48,864 nucleotides of DNA from Geosiphon pyriformis (GCA_016748015.1 JAAOMT010000183.1:574787-623650); one strand, 5' to 3'. Numbered from the stretch's first letter, positions 1 to 10,042 are shown. Made by a program: numbers and translations. The notes: generated from the sequence alone by a model not told the origin.

Positions 1-1186
1 TTTCCCGAAATTCTGGTCAGCAAAGACCAAATTACTTTTACACTCAACCCAGTTATTTAACAATGACTGAAGAATCGAATTTTCAACAAACTACACTTTC
101 TGAAGGTGAAGCTGCAGACCCAGAACAAACTCTTCCAACCATACCATTCTACCAGTTCAAATTTCTCAAAATGCCAACCTCTCAGATATATTTCCATTTG
201 AATTTGAAGCAAATGAATTACCATTCTTGCTTAGTAATGCAACAGTTAATAAACAAAAAGCTATTACTGCTATGTACACTGAAGCTACAGTAGAAAAAAA
301 ACCCATTTGATTAATTTTAGACAGTGGATCAGCTGGAAGTATTATCACTTACCAGTTAATGCAACAGCTTTAAAAAACTGTTGACAGACCAGCCCAAACT
401 GTAATTGTTACAGCAGATGGTATGAAGAAGACACCAGTAGGAGAAATTGACAATTTCCCATTCACCATTGATGGAATTACCATTCCAGTCAAAGTGCTAG
501 TCATGGATGCACCCTAATACCAAGCTCTGATCGGAAATAATTGGCTTCTTAAAGCCAATACAAACTTAGATTGGGAAACTCAAGAACTAAAAATCTCATA
601 CCAAAGACAACACACTATAGTATCTGTTACTTGTGGTACTTTCAACAAACGATCAGAGAAAGCCCCAGTATTTGAATTTGAAGAGAAGAAAGAAATGCCA
701 CTTACTGAAACCTACATGGCACTTGGATCAACATCCAACTGGGCTGAAGAAACAGAACAAAAGATTTTTGAAGAATCAAGAGAATGGAAGAAAGTTAGAT
801 ATTCTACTCCAGAACCATGAAAACAACCACCCTATATTCCACTTAAATACAAAGATTGCAACAAGAAACTTTTATCAATGAGAGCATGTATTTCTTCAGA
901 AGAGGAATATGAAACTCATATCTGTTACTTTTGCAAAGCATGCCATAGAGAACGATTTGGATCTCCAAAAAGAAGTGGAAAATAGAACAATACACCTTGC
1001 CTTACATATGGAAATATGTTACCAGAAAAATGCAACTGGATTGATGTTGCAATAAGAGGAGGAGTATGTGATTAAACCTGTCAATATGTTCTATCAATTT
1101 CGGAAAAAGTCAGAAGAGGAACACCATTTGATGCAGCATACAACAGTGCTCTTAATAAACTTTACCACTACCCTCATGATGCTGAA
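1..1186 (+). pseudogene. A1 pol, protease and Cys-rich part (broken)
   Basis: The retropepsin active site reads LDSGSAGSIIT at about 314-346, followed by the family-typical segment ending in IGNNWL near 530-545. The protease would cleave the Gag-Pol precursor. Downstream, at about 870-1085, a Cys-rich stretch contains CYFCKAC and later GVCD; the same region recurs in elements A2, B and C. Stops interrupt the frame at 308 (TGA), 373 (TAA), 515 (TAA), near 818 (TGA), near 988 (TAG) and near 1072 (TAA). The stop at 515 replaces the Gln of a conserved A-[TP]-Q-Y-Q motif. The active-site triad itself is intact, unlike elements B, C and D where the Gly is Arg or Lys. Confidence 0.8.
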
Positions 1187-2548
1187 ATGATTTTTGACCT
1201 AGCAATGGCATTGATTAATAAAGCCACCCAAGAAGATGTTTGCCAAATGAAAGAAGCTGAATACATTGAGTATACTATAGAATTAGCTGGATTTGATTAT
1301 GAAGATAAAGTAGAAACCTACCACCAAATTGCAAGCCACACATATCCGACCAAAGAAGCTCAAATTCAACAATTAAAGCAAATAAACATTCAATTGTGTG
1401 AAGAATGTGTTATGTCTTGTGATGACCAATGGTGTTTAGAATGTTATGCTCTTAGCATTCCTTTGCCAGATGAGAATGATGAAAATAAAATCGAATTTGG
1501 AGTATTTGAACTAGTAGAAAAACTACCAACCACCCCCATTTATCTTCTTAAAAAGCAACTACCTCTACAACTTAAATATTTCAACAACTATGGCCAAGGA
1601 ATCAGACCAGAAAAAGCACATGAAATTGATACTGGATATGACCTAAGATATCCAGAAAAAGATACTTTGGTTCTTCAACCAAAGTCTTTGATGAAAATTA
1701 ATCTCAAAATTGCTCTTAAAATTCTACCTGGAGCAATGATTCAAATTGTGTCCAGATCATCATTGGCAAGCAAAAGAATTAATGTTAAAGGAGGAGTTAT
1801 AGATGCAGGATACACTGAAGACATTGCCATCATGTTGCAAAATGAAACAGACAAACCATTCAAGATTGAACATGCTAAAAAAATTGCTCAAGCAATTTAC
1901 TTACCCTTAATTAATATTTCGGGTCTACAATCAGTTAACAACAGAGAACAATTGGGAAAAAGTGAAAGAGGAACTCAAGGTTTTGGTTCAACTGGACAAT
2001 TTACAGTTCCAGTAAACATAGCCCTTAAAATACAAAATAAATTTCATCAGATTCTTCAACTTCTCCAACCAATTACTATTTCATCTTTTGGAGAATATCA
2101 TGAAATTTATGCTTGCTCAAAACCCACTACTACTCAACAAATTTTTGAATCCAATGAACAAATCAGTTTGAAGCATGAAATCTCAATTTCAAACGTTTAT
2201 ATTTTCAAAGGAATGAGAAAATTTCGAGTTACATTCTACAATCCCAATAATTACCCTATTGTCTTATTAAACAAATTAGAGATTGGAATCATACACAGCA
2301 ATATTTTTCAAGATGAAAACCCTCAAATTGTCTCTAATTTTATCGAAATTGTAAGACACACTCTACTCCCAAATCCAAATATTATTTCCACTACTGAAAA
2401 CTACCATCTTTTAGAAGAAAAACTCTTTTGTATTAACATAAGTTCCTTAGAATCTCAACAACAAAAACAATTGAAACAATTGATAGCTGAATTTGCAGAT
2501 ATATTTGCAAAAGACAACAATGATCTGGGAAAAACAAATATGGTTTAA
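1187..2548 (+). CDS. Open segment of A1 pol: Cys cluster plus dUTPase domain
   Basis: A 453-codon open stretch of the A1 polyprotein; its ATG is probably just the first Met after a stop, not a true start. Residues 71-86 form a Cys cluster (CX2CX3CX4CX2C). Residues about 140-275 are a trimeric-type dUTPase with all five motifs: DTGYDLR (148), SRSSLA (189), GVIDAGYTED (203), KIAQAIYLP (232) and RGTQGFGSTG (261). The enzyme converts dUTP to dUMP and PPi, limiting uracil incorporation during reverse transcription. The last ~170 residues link to RT; the closing DIFAKDNNDLGKTN is the usual lead-in to a gypsy RT. It ends at a TAA where element B has Gln. Its motifs are better preserved than those of RT or integrase downstream. 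Confidence 0.85.
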   Translation: MIFDLAMALINKATQEDVCQMKEAEYIEYTIELAGFDYEDKVETYHQIASHTYPTKEAQIQQLKQINIQLCEECVMSCDDQWCLECYALSIPLPDENDENKIEFGVFELVEKLPTTPIYLLKKQLPLQLKYFNNYGQGIRPEKAHEIDTGYDLRYPEKDTLVLQPKSLMKINLKIALKILPGAMIQIVSRSSLASKRINVKGGVIDAGYTEDIAIMLQNETDKPFKIEHAKKIAQAIYLPLINISGLQSVNNREQLGKSERGTQGFGSTGQFTVPVNIALKIQNKFHQILQLLQPITISSFGEYHEIYACSKPTTTQQIFESNEQISLKHEISISNVYIFKGMRKFRVTFYNPNNYPIVLLNKLEIGIIHSNIFQDENPQIVSNFIEIVRHTLLPNPNIISTTENYHLLEEKLFCINISSLESQQQKQLKQLIAEFADIFAKDNNDLGKTNMV

Positions 2549-3418
2549 CATCAGATCTATACAGGAGATGCTCCACCAAAATGTCAGCAAGCTTACAGAA
2601 TGCCATCTGCCAGCCACCAATTTATCAGAGAAGATGTTCAAAGAATGCTCAATAATAGATTGATTCAACCATCAAGAAGTCTTTGGGTCTCACCAGTAGT
2701 TCTTGTCAAAAAGAAAAATGGAAAAATCAGATTTTGTGTTGACTATCGCCAATTGAACAGTGTGACAATTAGAGATGCTTACCTTCTTCCAAGAATTGAT
2801 AACATGCTAGATGCTCTAAGAAAAGCCAAGTTCTTCTCAACTTTAGACTTGGAAAGTGGATACTGGCAAGTCGAAATGGACCCAAAAGACCAACCCAAAA
2901 CAGCATTTATTACTCAGGGAAGAAACTATGAGTTTAATGTTATGTCTTTTGGACTCTGCAATGCACCAGCAATATTTCAGTGACTTATGAATGTTGTATA
3001 TGAAGGGCTCTTGTGGCAATCAGTAGTTGTTTATCTTGATAATACTGATGTATACTTACCAAGCTTTAAAGCCCATTTCATTCACCTGCAAGAAGTTTTT
3101 CAATGATTATGGAAAGCAGGATTAAAGTTAAACATTGAAAAATGTCACTTTGGAAAAACAAGCTTGATCTTTCTTGGACACATAGTTAGTAAAGATGGAA
3201 TCAAACCAAATCCAGGAACAATCAGTGTTGTCAAAAACTTTCAAACCCCCAGAAATACCACAGAACTAAGAGGATTTGTAGGATTAGCCTCTTACTATTG
3301 AAAATTTATAAAAGAATTCTCAGAAATTGCCAAACCACTTAATTATCTTACCAACAAAAACGTACTATACAAATGAACTAAAGAACAACAAAAAGCTTTT
3401 GAAACTCTCAAAACAAAA
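2549..3418 (+). pseudogene. A1 pol, reverse transcriptase domain (broken)
   Basis: Gypsy RT motifs follow in order: VKKKNGKIRFCVDYRQLN (about 2708-2758), FSTLDLESGYWQVEM (about 2833-2877, with the first catalytic Asp), FGLCNAPAIFQ (about 2949-2981), then the catalytic box at 3032-3043. That box reads YLDN instead of YLDD; GAT to AAT removes a metal-binding Asp, so the enzyme should be inactive. Stops at 2981, 3104 and 3299 (all TGA) fall where gypsy RTs have Arg (CGA to TGA); the TGA near 3374 replaces Trp. No indel is needed across the domain. It is continuous in frame with the dUTPase segment upstream and the RNase H segment downstream. Confidence 0.88.
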
Positions 3419-3844
3419 TTGACAACAGCCCCAGTTCTTGTTTACCCAGACTTCAACAAACAATTCCAATTAGCCACTAATGCTTTACACATAGCATTTG
3501 GTGCCATTTTATCACAATTGGATGAAAATGGCCAGGAACAAGTTATCGTCTATGCCAGTAGAACACTCAAGCCAACAGAACTCAAATATGGCTCAACTGA
3601 ATTAGAAGCCGCTGCAGTTATCTGGGCTCTCAAATACTTTCAACAATACCTAAAGAATGGAAAAAAATTTGACATAATAACTGACAATATTGGCCTCAAA
3701 TGGCTTAATAAAAAGAAAACTGAACAAAGTGCCAAACAGTCTCAATGGAATGACTTTCTAGCAGACTACAGATACATTGTACATCACAAACCAGAAAAAC
3801 TACACACCAATGTTAATAGCCTTTCAAGAATGAGACAATATTAA
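3419..3844 (+). pseudogene. A1 pol, RNase H domain (degenerate)
   Basis: This 141-codon open stretch corresponds to a Ty3-type RNase H, which degrades the RNA strand of the hybrid. Recognisable blocks are VIVYASRTLKPTELKYGSTE (SR-x-L and the Glu-containing block), FDIITDNIGLKWL (TDH block) and NVNSLSR near the end (usually N-x-D-x-L-S-R). The first catalytic block, normally TDAS, reads TNAL, and the final Asp is also Asn; Asp-to-Asn is a single G-to-A change. The reading frame shifts by one between this stretch and the integrase, somewhere in 3845-3948. The first Met is internal, so this is not an independent protein. Confidence 0.8.
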
Positions 3845-3947
3845 TACCAACATCAATACCAACAAAACACCAACAAACTTAACAGCAGAACAAACAACAA
3901 AATCAATAACAATAGATCCAGAAAACTACAACAACATCACAAACTAT

Positions 3948-5297
3948 TTGGAAACTCTCACCATGCCAGAAAATTGGTTTCCAAGTGAAAAACATCAATT
4001 ACAACACCAATCCAAACAATATTTTATACACCATAACAAAATCTATTACAAAAATCGTAAAAACCCAAACCAACTACTCAGATTAGTACAGGAAAATGAA
4101 AAAGAAACAATTCTATACAACATGTACACAGATCTTTCTTTAGCATACTTGGAAAGAAATGGAACAATTTAAAGAACTCTTGAACATTATTTTTGGTTTC
4201 ACATGCAAAAAGACATTCAACAATATGTAGAATCTTGTGATAGTTGTCAAAAAAGAGGAGAAACTCACTCCACAGAACCTTTAAATCCAATCAAAGTTGG
4301 ACAATCTTTTGACAAAGTTGGAATTGATTTAGTCAGACCATTACCTATCACAATCCAAGAAAATCGTTATATTGCAGTTGCAATAGATTATTTCACCAAA
4401 TGGCTTGAAGCTAGAGCCATCCAAAGAGCAGATGCAAAATCAGTAGCAAATTTCATCTATAAAGACATTATTTGTAGACATGGATGTCCAATTGAACTCT
4501 TATCTGATCAAAGAACACATTTTGTGAACAACTTGATACAAGAAATTTGTAAACAATTCAATGTCAAAAGACCTCTATCATCACCTTATTATTCTCAAAC
4601 AAATGGACTTGTAGAATGTTTCAACAGAACATTGTGTGAATCTCTAGCCAAAGTCTCAACAGACTTTGAGCAGAAATAAGATATCTTTATTCCATCAGTG
4701 TTACTAGCATACAGAACATTAAAACAAGATACTATGAAACACACATCATTTGACCTTACTTATGGAAGGACAACAATATTACCAATTAATTTCACAGTAA
4801 AAACATACCCAGTACAACCAATCAATGAAAAAAATTTTCAAAAAACACTCCAAAGAAGGGCCTATACTCTTTTCAATACACTGGAAAGAAAAAGAAAGAT
4901 AGCAGCAATTTACATTGAACATTCCTAAGCTCAACAAAAAGAAAGACATGACAACAAATTACCACCCATTATCAACAAATTTAAAGTTGGAAATAACGTT
5001 TTTTTACACAGAACTAAGGCTGAAAAACAATGGAGTGAAAAATTTGAAAACAAATGGGATGAACCATTTTATATTCACGAAATTCTAGGCAATGGATCAT
5101 ACAAGTTAAGACTTGACGATAAAATACTAGCAAAAGTTGCACATGGAAACAGATTAAAACATTATCATTCCAGAAACAATCCTGAAACATTAATTCCACA
5201 AATTGGTACACATTCCCCTTTAATTAATCCTGAAGATATTCCCCAAAATTTAGAACCAATAATTATAATAGAACAACAACCAAACTTGAACACTTAA
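3948..5297 (+). pseudogene. A1 pol, integrase (broken)
   Basis: The N-terminal zinc site keeps CX2C (CDSCQ, about 4237-4251) but the first ligand region reads MYTDLSLAYLERNGT, with Tyr where the family has the two zinc-binding His. The catalytic core keeps the DD-E residues: IDLV (about 4325), LLSDQRTHF (about 4498) and NGLVECFNRT (about 4602-4631), where Cys replaces the usual Arg. The C-terminal part has a GPY/F-like block (KWDEPFYI, about 5053-5076) with Glu replacing Gly. I see no chromodomain. Stops at about 4170, 4677 and 4926 are all TAA; the second replaces the Trp of a DEWDLFIP-like block in element B. The frame closes with TAA at 5295-5297. Confidence 0.87.
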
Positions 5298-5455
5298 ATT
5301 TTACAATAATTCTTTAATAAAAAACACAAAGACAAAAAATAATAAATAATAACAAAAAAAAAAAAAAAAACACCTAAACCCAAAAAAAAATAAAAACCCC
5401 ATATCCCAAAAATAATTTTCTTTATTCTTCCTTTTCATAATTAGTCAATTTTATC
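5298..5455 (+). other. A-rich spacer between A1 pol and ORF3
   Basis: A 158-base spacer rich in A, including a run of about 18 A near 5355. No promoter motif is convincing. It separates the pol stop from the ATG of the downstream ORF; in element B the equivalent gap is 54 bases. Confidence 0.5.
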
Positions 5456-6163
5456 ATGATTATTCTCCGAAATATTCAACAAATATCCCAAAAGTTAATG
5501 TTAGCCTTAAAAACACTTTCTGATTTATCCATAATGATTAATAGAAGTCAAATTAATAAAATTCAGAAAAAAACCACAGCCCCAATAGTAAATTATTTAC
5601 AGAACCATCACCCCTATAGAAGAAAAACAAGAAGTCACTTTGAAAATAGGTTATCAAGACTTTTGAAACAAGCACTAGAAGAAAATTTTTTAATTGCCCC
5701 TATTGACATTTCACCAAATGCTACAATGCAACAAAAACTTCTACTACTTATTAATGAACAGAACAATAAACACACCCTTATCTATAAATACTTTCATATT
5801 GGAAAGACACTTTATGAACGAAAACTGGAACTTGAAACAACAAATCTCATTCTTAAAGCTATACAAAAACAAATTCATAATGAATTCAAAACAGCAGCTG
5901 GACCAACAAATACTCACTACAAACTTAGAGCAGCTTTTAGACTCTATGATTTGTTTAATACTTGTAAAAATGTTCTACAAAATTCAATACTGCAACCAAT
6001 AAAAATCCAATACATTGGCAAACTCACAGAACTGAAATTTCAACAATTTTCAGACCAGATTACTTCAATTATTTTGGATTACTATCTTAATATTACAGAT
6101 AGTACTTGGACTTTGACAGAGCTCAGTTTTGAGGAGGAGATTATGTTACCAATAGAATTTTAG
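5456..6163 (+). CDS. ORF3: unknown protein in env position of gypsy element A1
   Basis: An uninterrupted 235-codon frame lies between integrase and the 3' LTR. I recognise no domain. It is Lys/Gln/Leu-rich and looks mostly alpha-helical, with no signal peptide, no membrane segment and no Cys cluster, so it does not look like an envelope protein despite its position. A broken counterpart sits at the same place in minus-strand element B (36852-37457). Shared patterns include the N-terminal QQ-rich segment, a LI-Y-x-Y-x-x-G block around residues 110-120 and an x-Y-x-L-x-x-x-F block around 163-172. It stayed open while pol just upstream gathered many stops. The ATG at 5456 was chosen as first in frame. 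The protein could be a regulatory, nucleic-acid-binding or particle-associated accessory factor; function is unknown. Confidence 0.65.
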   Translation: MIILRNIQQISQKLMLALKTLSDLSIMINRSQINKIQKKTTAPIVNYLQNHHPYRRKTRSHFENRLSRLLKQALEENFLIAPIDISPNATMQQKLLLLINEQNNKHTLIYKYFHIGKTLYERKLELETTNLILKAIQKQIHNEFKTAAGPTNTHYKLRAAFRLYDLFNTCKNVLQNSILQPIKIQYIGKLTELKFQQFSDQITSIILDYYLNITDSTWTLTELSFEEEIMLPIEF

Positions 6164-6322
6164 CTATTAATTAGCATAAAATTACTCTTATAATTCCTAT
6201 AATTAATTAGTATATTAATATCATTTATTATTTAATCAATTATTACATATTACAATTCAATTAAATAATCCAATTAGTATAACAAAAAGTAGGATGATCA
6301 AATTACACAATATCCTGAACTT
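6164..6322 (+). other. AT-rich stretch between ORF3 and 3' LTR of A1
   Basis: Non-coding, very AT-rich. A polypurine tract would be expected just before the LTR, but I see only a weak purine-rich stretch (AAAAAGTAGGATGA, about 6283-6296). Confidence 0.45.
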
Positions 6323-7138
6323 TGTAATATTCAAAAATTTGCCAAAATTTACAGAAATTTGCCAAAATTTATATGAAATTTGCCAAAATTTATAGAAATT
6401 TGCCAAAATTATAAATAGTTCACCCAAATTAATCAATAGTTCAGCAAAACAACTTGTAGTCTATCAAAATGTATCTTTAGTTTGCCAAAATTTGAGCAAA
6501 GAGAAAAAGTGCAAGTTCATAGACTAGTACTACAACAAGTTGTATAAAAAAAGAGCTTTTTTTTTCAAGAAAATATATCTTATTTTAGATTTATCACTTA
6601 GAACCGTTCCTATACACACAAAAAAAAAAATATTAAATAATTCAAAAAACCAAATTCTTTAATTATTGCACTTAGAAAATCCCCAAAACCCAACTAACAT
6701 TTCGAAATTGATTAGCTACCAATTTCAGTAAACTGTTAGTGACTCCAGGCCTGGATAGAAAACGTTTTCCTTGATAAAATTCTATTTCTTTTACATTTCT
6801 TTTATTTTCTTTTCTTTTTTTATTACAATCATTAGGGTAGCCTACAGACAAGATTCCTGTAGAAGAATTGATTTTCACAGCAAAGTAACTACACATTTTT
6901 AGTGAACTTCCAGATGAGCAATTTCTGAGAAAGAATTGACATTTACTACAATGTAACTACATAAAGTAACCAGCAAGAAATTGGCCATTCCACTTATAAG
7001 CCCAGCAGTTCAAATTATAAGAGATAATTTGAAGATAAATTCAGTTATTGGAGGTTCAACTACTTCTAGAAAACGTGAATTTGCAACCAACAGATATTTA
7101 CAACATTCAAGAAAAGAGACCAAAAACCTTTGGTAACA
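6323..7138 (+). repeat. 3' LTR of A1
   Basis: Begins TGTAATATTC and ends GGTAACA. The boundaries come from alignment with the minus-strand relative E2 (28501-29221): similarity runs from this TG to this CA and stops on both sides. The right boundary is also where element A2 resumes. Contents: four tandem U3 units (6335-6418), an oligo-T run near 6557, and a conserved block 7020-7130. CTGT follows at 7139-7142 as the candidate target-site copy; its partner is outside the window. The 5' LTR is not available for comparison. Confidence 0.72.
6335..6418 (+). repeat. Tandem repeat in A1 LTR U3, four units of 20-23 bp
   Basis: The unit AAATTTGCCAAAATTTATAG repeats at 6335, 6355, 6376 and 6396 with small changes, and a further TTTGCCAAAATTTGAG lies at 6481. 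Each unit contains GCCAAAAT, a plausible repeated protein-binding site upstream of the transcription start. Related, decayed copies occur on the minus strand in E2 (about 29100-29215) and at about 27540-27640. Confidence 0.75.
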
Positions 7139-7520
7139 CTGTCCAGATGTTTAACAGCTCATCTCCAGACAGCATCTATGGGCATTTCTTTTCTTACCCA
7201 GTCACTTATGAAAATTATGTATTGACACAATTTGTTACATGTTTCTCCTCACCCAGAAATGTCATTCTACATTTCTTCATCCAGAAGAGTTTCTCCACAA
7301 GCCAAGCATAATTCATTGTCTCATTTCCCAACCCGTTTTGGCCTTCCAAAGCATTCAATGACACATGGGTGGCAGTAAAATTTTGTTGTCGAAGTGTATT
7401 CCTTATTATCACCACAACAAGTGTCCATTGACAACAATTTCTTGTTGCAATTGATGCATACCAGTTTGGATTAATGATAGGTAGACTGTTGTGGTGGAGT
7501 GTAGGTGGCTGGAATATAAG
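7139..7520 (-). pseudogene. A2 pol, Cys-rich segment (truncated)
   Basis: Aligns with the Cys-rich segment of element B (about 41700-42060), including the reverse-strand tract around 7403-7475 that encodes a Cys-Asn-Lys-Lys-Leu-like start and the His/Cys pairs after it. Truncation falls within an Ala-x-x-x-Leu helix-like stretch at 7139. Such repeated Cys pairs suggest zinc binding between protease and dUTPase; the function is unknown. Confidence 0.6.
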
Positions 7521-7884
7521 TGTTGTTGACTTGAATGGTGTCTTTTTCTTTCCCTTTCTCTTTGTCTTTTCCTTTATCTTCTTCTCAATCCCAATTTGAT
7601 GTCAGTTGGTTGTTGTTATTGTTGGTCCATGTTAGATCGTCAGTTTCCCAGGTAAGTTTTTCTCTTTGTTTTCCTTTTTTTGGCTTGTCCCATGATAGTA
7701 TTGGCGGCAGCTCATTGTGGTCTGCTTTAGCTTATGACACTTGATAGGCTTCCCAAGTAGGTTTCTTCTTCTTTTCTTCGAATTTGATAAATGGTGTTGT
7801 CAAGTTGGTGGTCTTAAAATGGCCACATGTGGTGGATACACATGTGTGTTAACTGTTTTGGCTCAGTTGGAGCTCCTACATTGT

Positions 7885-8290
7885 TCAGTCCAGTATGGCA
7901 TTGGTTTTAGATAACCAGTTATTTCCTACTAATGCCTGATATTGGGTTGCTTCCATCACTAAGATTTTGATGAGAATAATAATGCCATTGACTTTAAAAA
8001 AAAAGTCATCAATCTTACCAATGAGAGTTTTGGTTGCTCCATCAGCAGTTATAATTCTGGCACTGGCAGCATAATCAACTTGGTGACCTAATTGGTTCAT
8101 GAGTTGTTTTGTAATGATGCTGCCAGCTGATCCATTATCTAGGATTAGTTTGATGGAGTGGCCATCAACTTTGGCATCAGTGTACATGACAGTAATAGGT
8201 TTTTCTTCCAGAGCGGCTCCACTAAATAATGGCATGGTTGACAGTTCTTCAAGTTCAAACGGAAAGCTGGCAGAATATTGCTGATAAGTG
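7885..8290 (-). pseudogene. A2 pol, aspartic protease
   Basis: A retropepsin-like stretch with active site LILDNGSAGSIIT (DNG instead of DSG) and the conserved tail ATQYQALVGNNWL. The same motif pair occurs in A1, B and C. The open part is 116 codons, beginning at 8235 with an internal Met. Upstream coding continues in another frame (8290-8486), so one indel lies near 8260. The DNG change (Ser to Asn) may still allow structure, but activity is doubtful. Confidence 0.78.
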
Positions 8291-8768
8291 TTGAGTATTG
8301 GTTGGATTCCAGGTTATTAAATTGAGCATCTTCTGGGATAACTAGTAAACTTAAATAGTTCTGGGAATTTGGGTGTTGGGCATACCCAGTGCCCAAATTC
8401 CATTGTCGAGATCCTGCTGATTGTGTGGAAGAACTGGAGATCAGTTGATAGACTACCATCGATGATTTCCAGCTTTGTTGTGTCAATCTCGGCCTTTGGG
8501 TTCTATTTTAAGGTAAGTTCTGTGACAGTGTTTGAATTTGTTGGGGCTGATATATTACTTAAGGCTGTGGCTGTGGCTGATAAATTGCTGGTGTCATCAG
8601 TTGATAAATTGGCATTTGATATACTGGTGGTTAATAAGATGGCTGTTGCATCATAGGTAAGTAATTTTGATGATATGGTTCTGAATTTGGTGGGTTATTC
8701 GGAATTTGAAACTGGCAATCAGGGTTTTGATTTTGATTTTCCAATCATTAGTTATTTAAGTGATGGCA

Positions 8769-8810
8769 GCAATTGATTTGTAGGTGTCTTTGTCTACCAC
8801 AATAGTGGCA
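8769..8810 (-). other. A2 Gag zinc knuckle
   Basis: Minus strand encodes CHYCGRQRHLQINC, a perfect CX2CX4HX4C retroviral-type zinc knuckle for RNA packaging. It lies between capsid and protease, as expected. Element B has the equivalent at 43397-43438. Confidence 0.85.
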
Positions 8811-9029
8811 AACACGCATTTTCTGTTGTCACTATTGATTGGTCACCAATAATAGATGCAACTGATTCTGGAAGTAATTCACATTTCTGGAATTATTGCA
8901 TTATTGTGGTGGTTGATAAATTGTGCAATTGTCAGCTAAGTATCTCTCTAATTTCTGATTGATAGAATTGCTAAATTGTTTCAATTTGGAATCCAATTCA
9001 GATGATTTATTCATTACTAGATTAACTGC

Positions 9030-9570
9030 TTAGGTGTAGTTGGCTTCTAATTCAGTGGCTTCAAAATCTTTGGCATTTGTGATGGCTGCTTGCAGATTGA
9101 CAAGATGCATTGGATGTATGTGTTGCTGAATACTGCTGCATAATCTGCAAATAAACTGATTTAGGATTTGGGCCACTGTGAAATAATTAACGTTGATGGC
9201 TTGGATCTGATGTAGATTCCTGTGGAAGCATCCTAAGTAAGTAGTAACTGCTTCATTTTCTCCTTGTTTGATGATAGTGAAGGTGTTTGCTAGCCTGTTA
9301 ATGCTGTTATTGTTACTAAAGTATCTTAAGAACTCAATTTTAAATGCATTAAAATCTTTGGGTTTGTTGACTAGGCTTTGGTACCATGAATCAACAGTAT
9401 CCTGGAGAAAATATGGGATGGCTTGCATGGCTTTGGCATTATTTCATCCATTAGCTGCAATGACTTTCTCCATATTATTTAGCCATACTTGGGCATCATC
9501 CTCTTTGCCAGTAAATTTTTCGAGTTTGGCTATTGGTGCATATGCCATTGGATCTAAGTTGGGTTGTGGT
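9030..9570 (-). pseudogene. A2 gag, capsid-like region
   Basis: Retrotransposon Gag capsid-like sequence with the blocks DTVDSWYQSL, FKIEFLRYFS, TIIKQGENEAVTTYLG and LNQFICRL. The open part is 132 codons from 9428. Coding upstream to about 9570 reads through a TGA near 9446 that replaces the Trp of NGWNN. It forms the particle shell. Elements B (43529-44180) and C (35570-35914 plus 46113 onward) carry homologous segments. Confidence 0.82.
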
Positions 9571-10042
9571 GGTTGTTGAAGTGGTACTAGTAACTGTTGA
9601 ATCTGTTGGTGTGGTTGTTGTAGTGGCTGGCCAATCAGTTCAACTAGTGGTGAGTTAATGACAATAACAAAAAGTAGGTTTGGTTGATTAATTAAATTGG
9701 GATTTTGATTGTTCTAATTGTGCTGCATTTGAAAATTCGGAGTTTCAATTTCCAGATTTTTTAAATTTAGATTTTGCTGAGTCTGAAAGTTTGGGGTTTC
9801 AATTTCCAGATTTTCAGTGATCAGGTTCTGGTAAGTAAATTCTTGATCTTCAGATTCTTTTTCCTCTTTTTTCTGGTCTTCTTCTAATTCCATTACTTCC
9901 TAGGGACTTGCAGTTCCAAAATCTGGTTGGGGTAGTGGAGATTGAAGTCCTGATGGCATAGACAATTGAGACTTAAATCCTTCGAAATACATGCCATATG
10001 ATCCTAGAAGATCTTTTTTTTTTGTTTACTCTGAAATAGAAA

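Larger units (their letters stand above)
1..7138 (+). mobile_element. Ty3/gypsy-type LTR retrotransposon A1, 5' end outside window
   Basis: This is the 3' portion of an LTR retrotransposon. Order seen: aspartic protease, Cys-rich segment, dUTPase, reverse transcriptase, RNase H, integrase, an extra ORF, 3' LTR. Integrase after RT/RNase H places it in Ty3/gypsy rather than copia. From about position 170 to 3844 the coding frame is continuous and broken only by stops; one frameshift lies between 3845 and 3948. The right end abuts truncated minus-strand element A2 exactly where the LTR ends (7138/7139), so A1 appears to have inserted into A2. Gag and the 5' LTR must lie left of the window. The element is non-autonomous as it stands, because RT, RNase H and integrase carry disabling changes. 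Confidence 0.88.

Noticed and set aside
633-881. Plus-strand frame of 82 codons inside A1 pol
   Set aside because: Out-of-frame shadow of the pol reading frame, which has motifs shared with B and C.
1-5297. A variant genetic code (TAA/TAG as Gln, TGA as Trp) to explain the many in-frame stops
   Set aside because: TGA falls at expected Arg as well as Trp, TAA at Trp as well as Gln, and long frames such as 1187-2548 close normally. Mutation explains it better.
5694-6002. A 102-codon frame inside ORF3
   Set aside because: Overlaps ORF3 in another frame and has no counterpart in B.
5456-6163. ORF3 as an envelope gene
   Set aside because: No signal peptide, transmembrane segment or Cys pattern; only the position suggests it.
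7048-7311. An 87-codon plus-strand frame
   Set aside because: It crosses from the A1 LTR into antisense A2 sequence; chance chimera.
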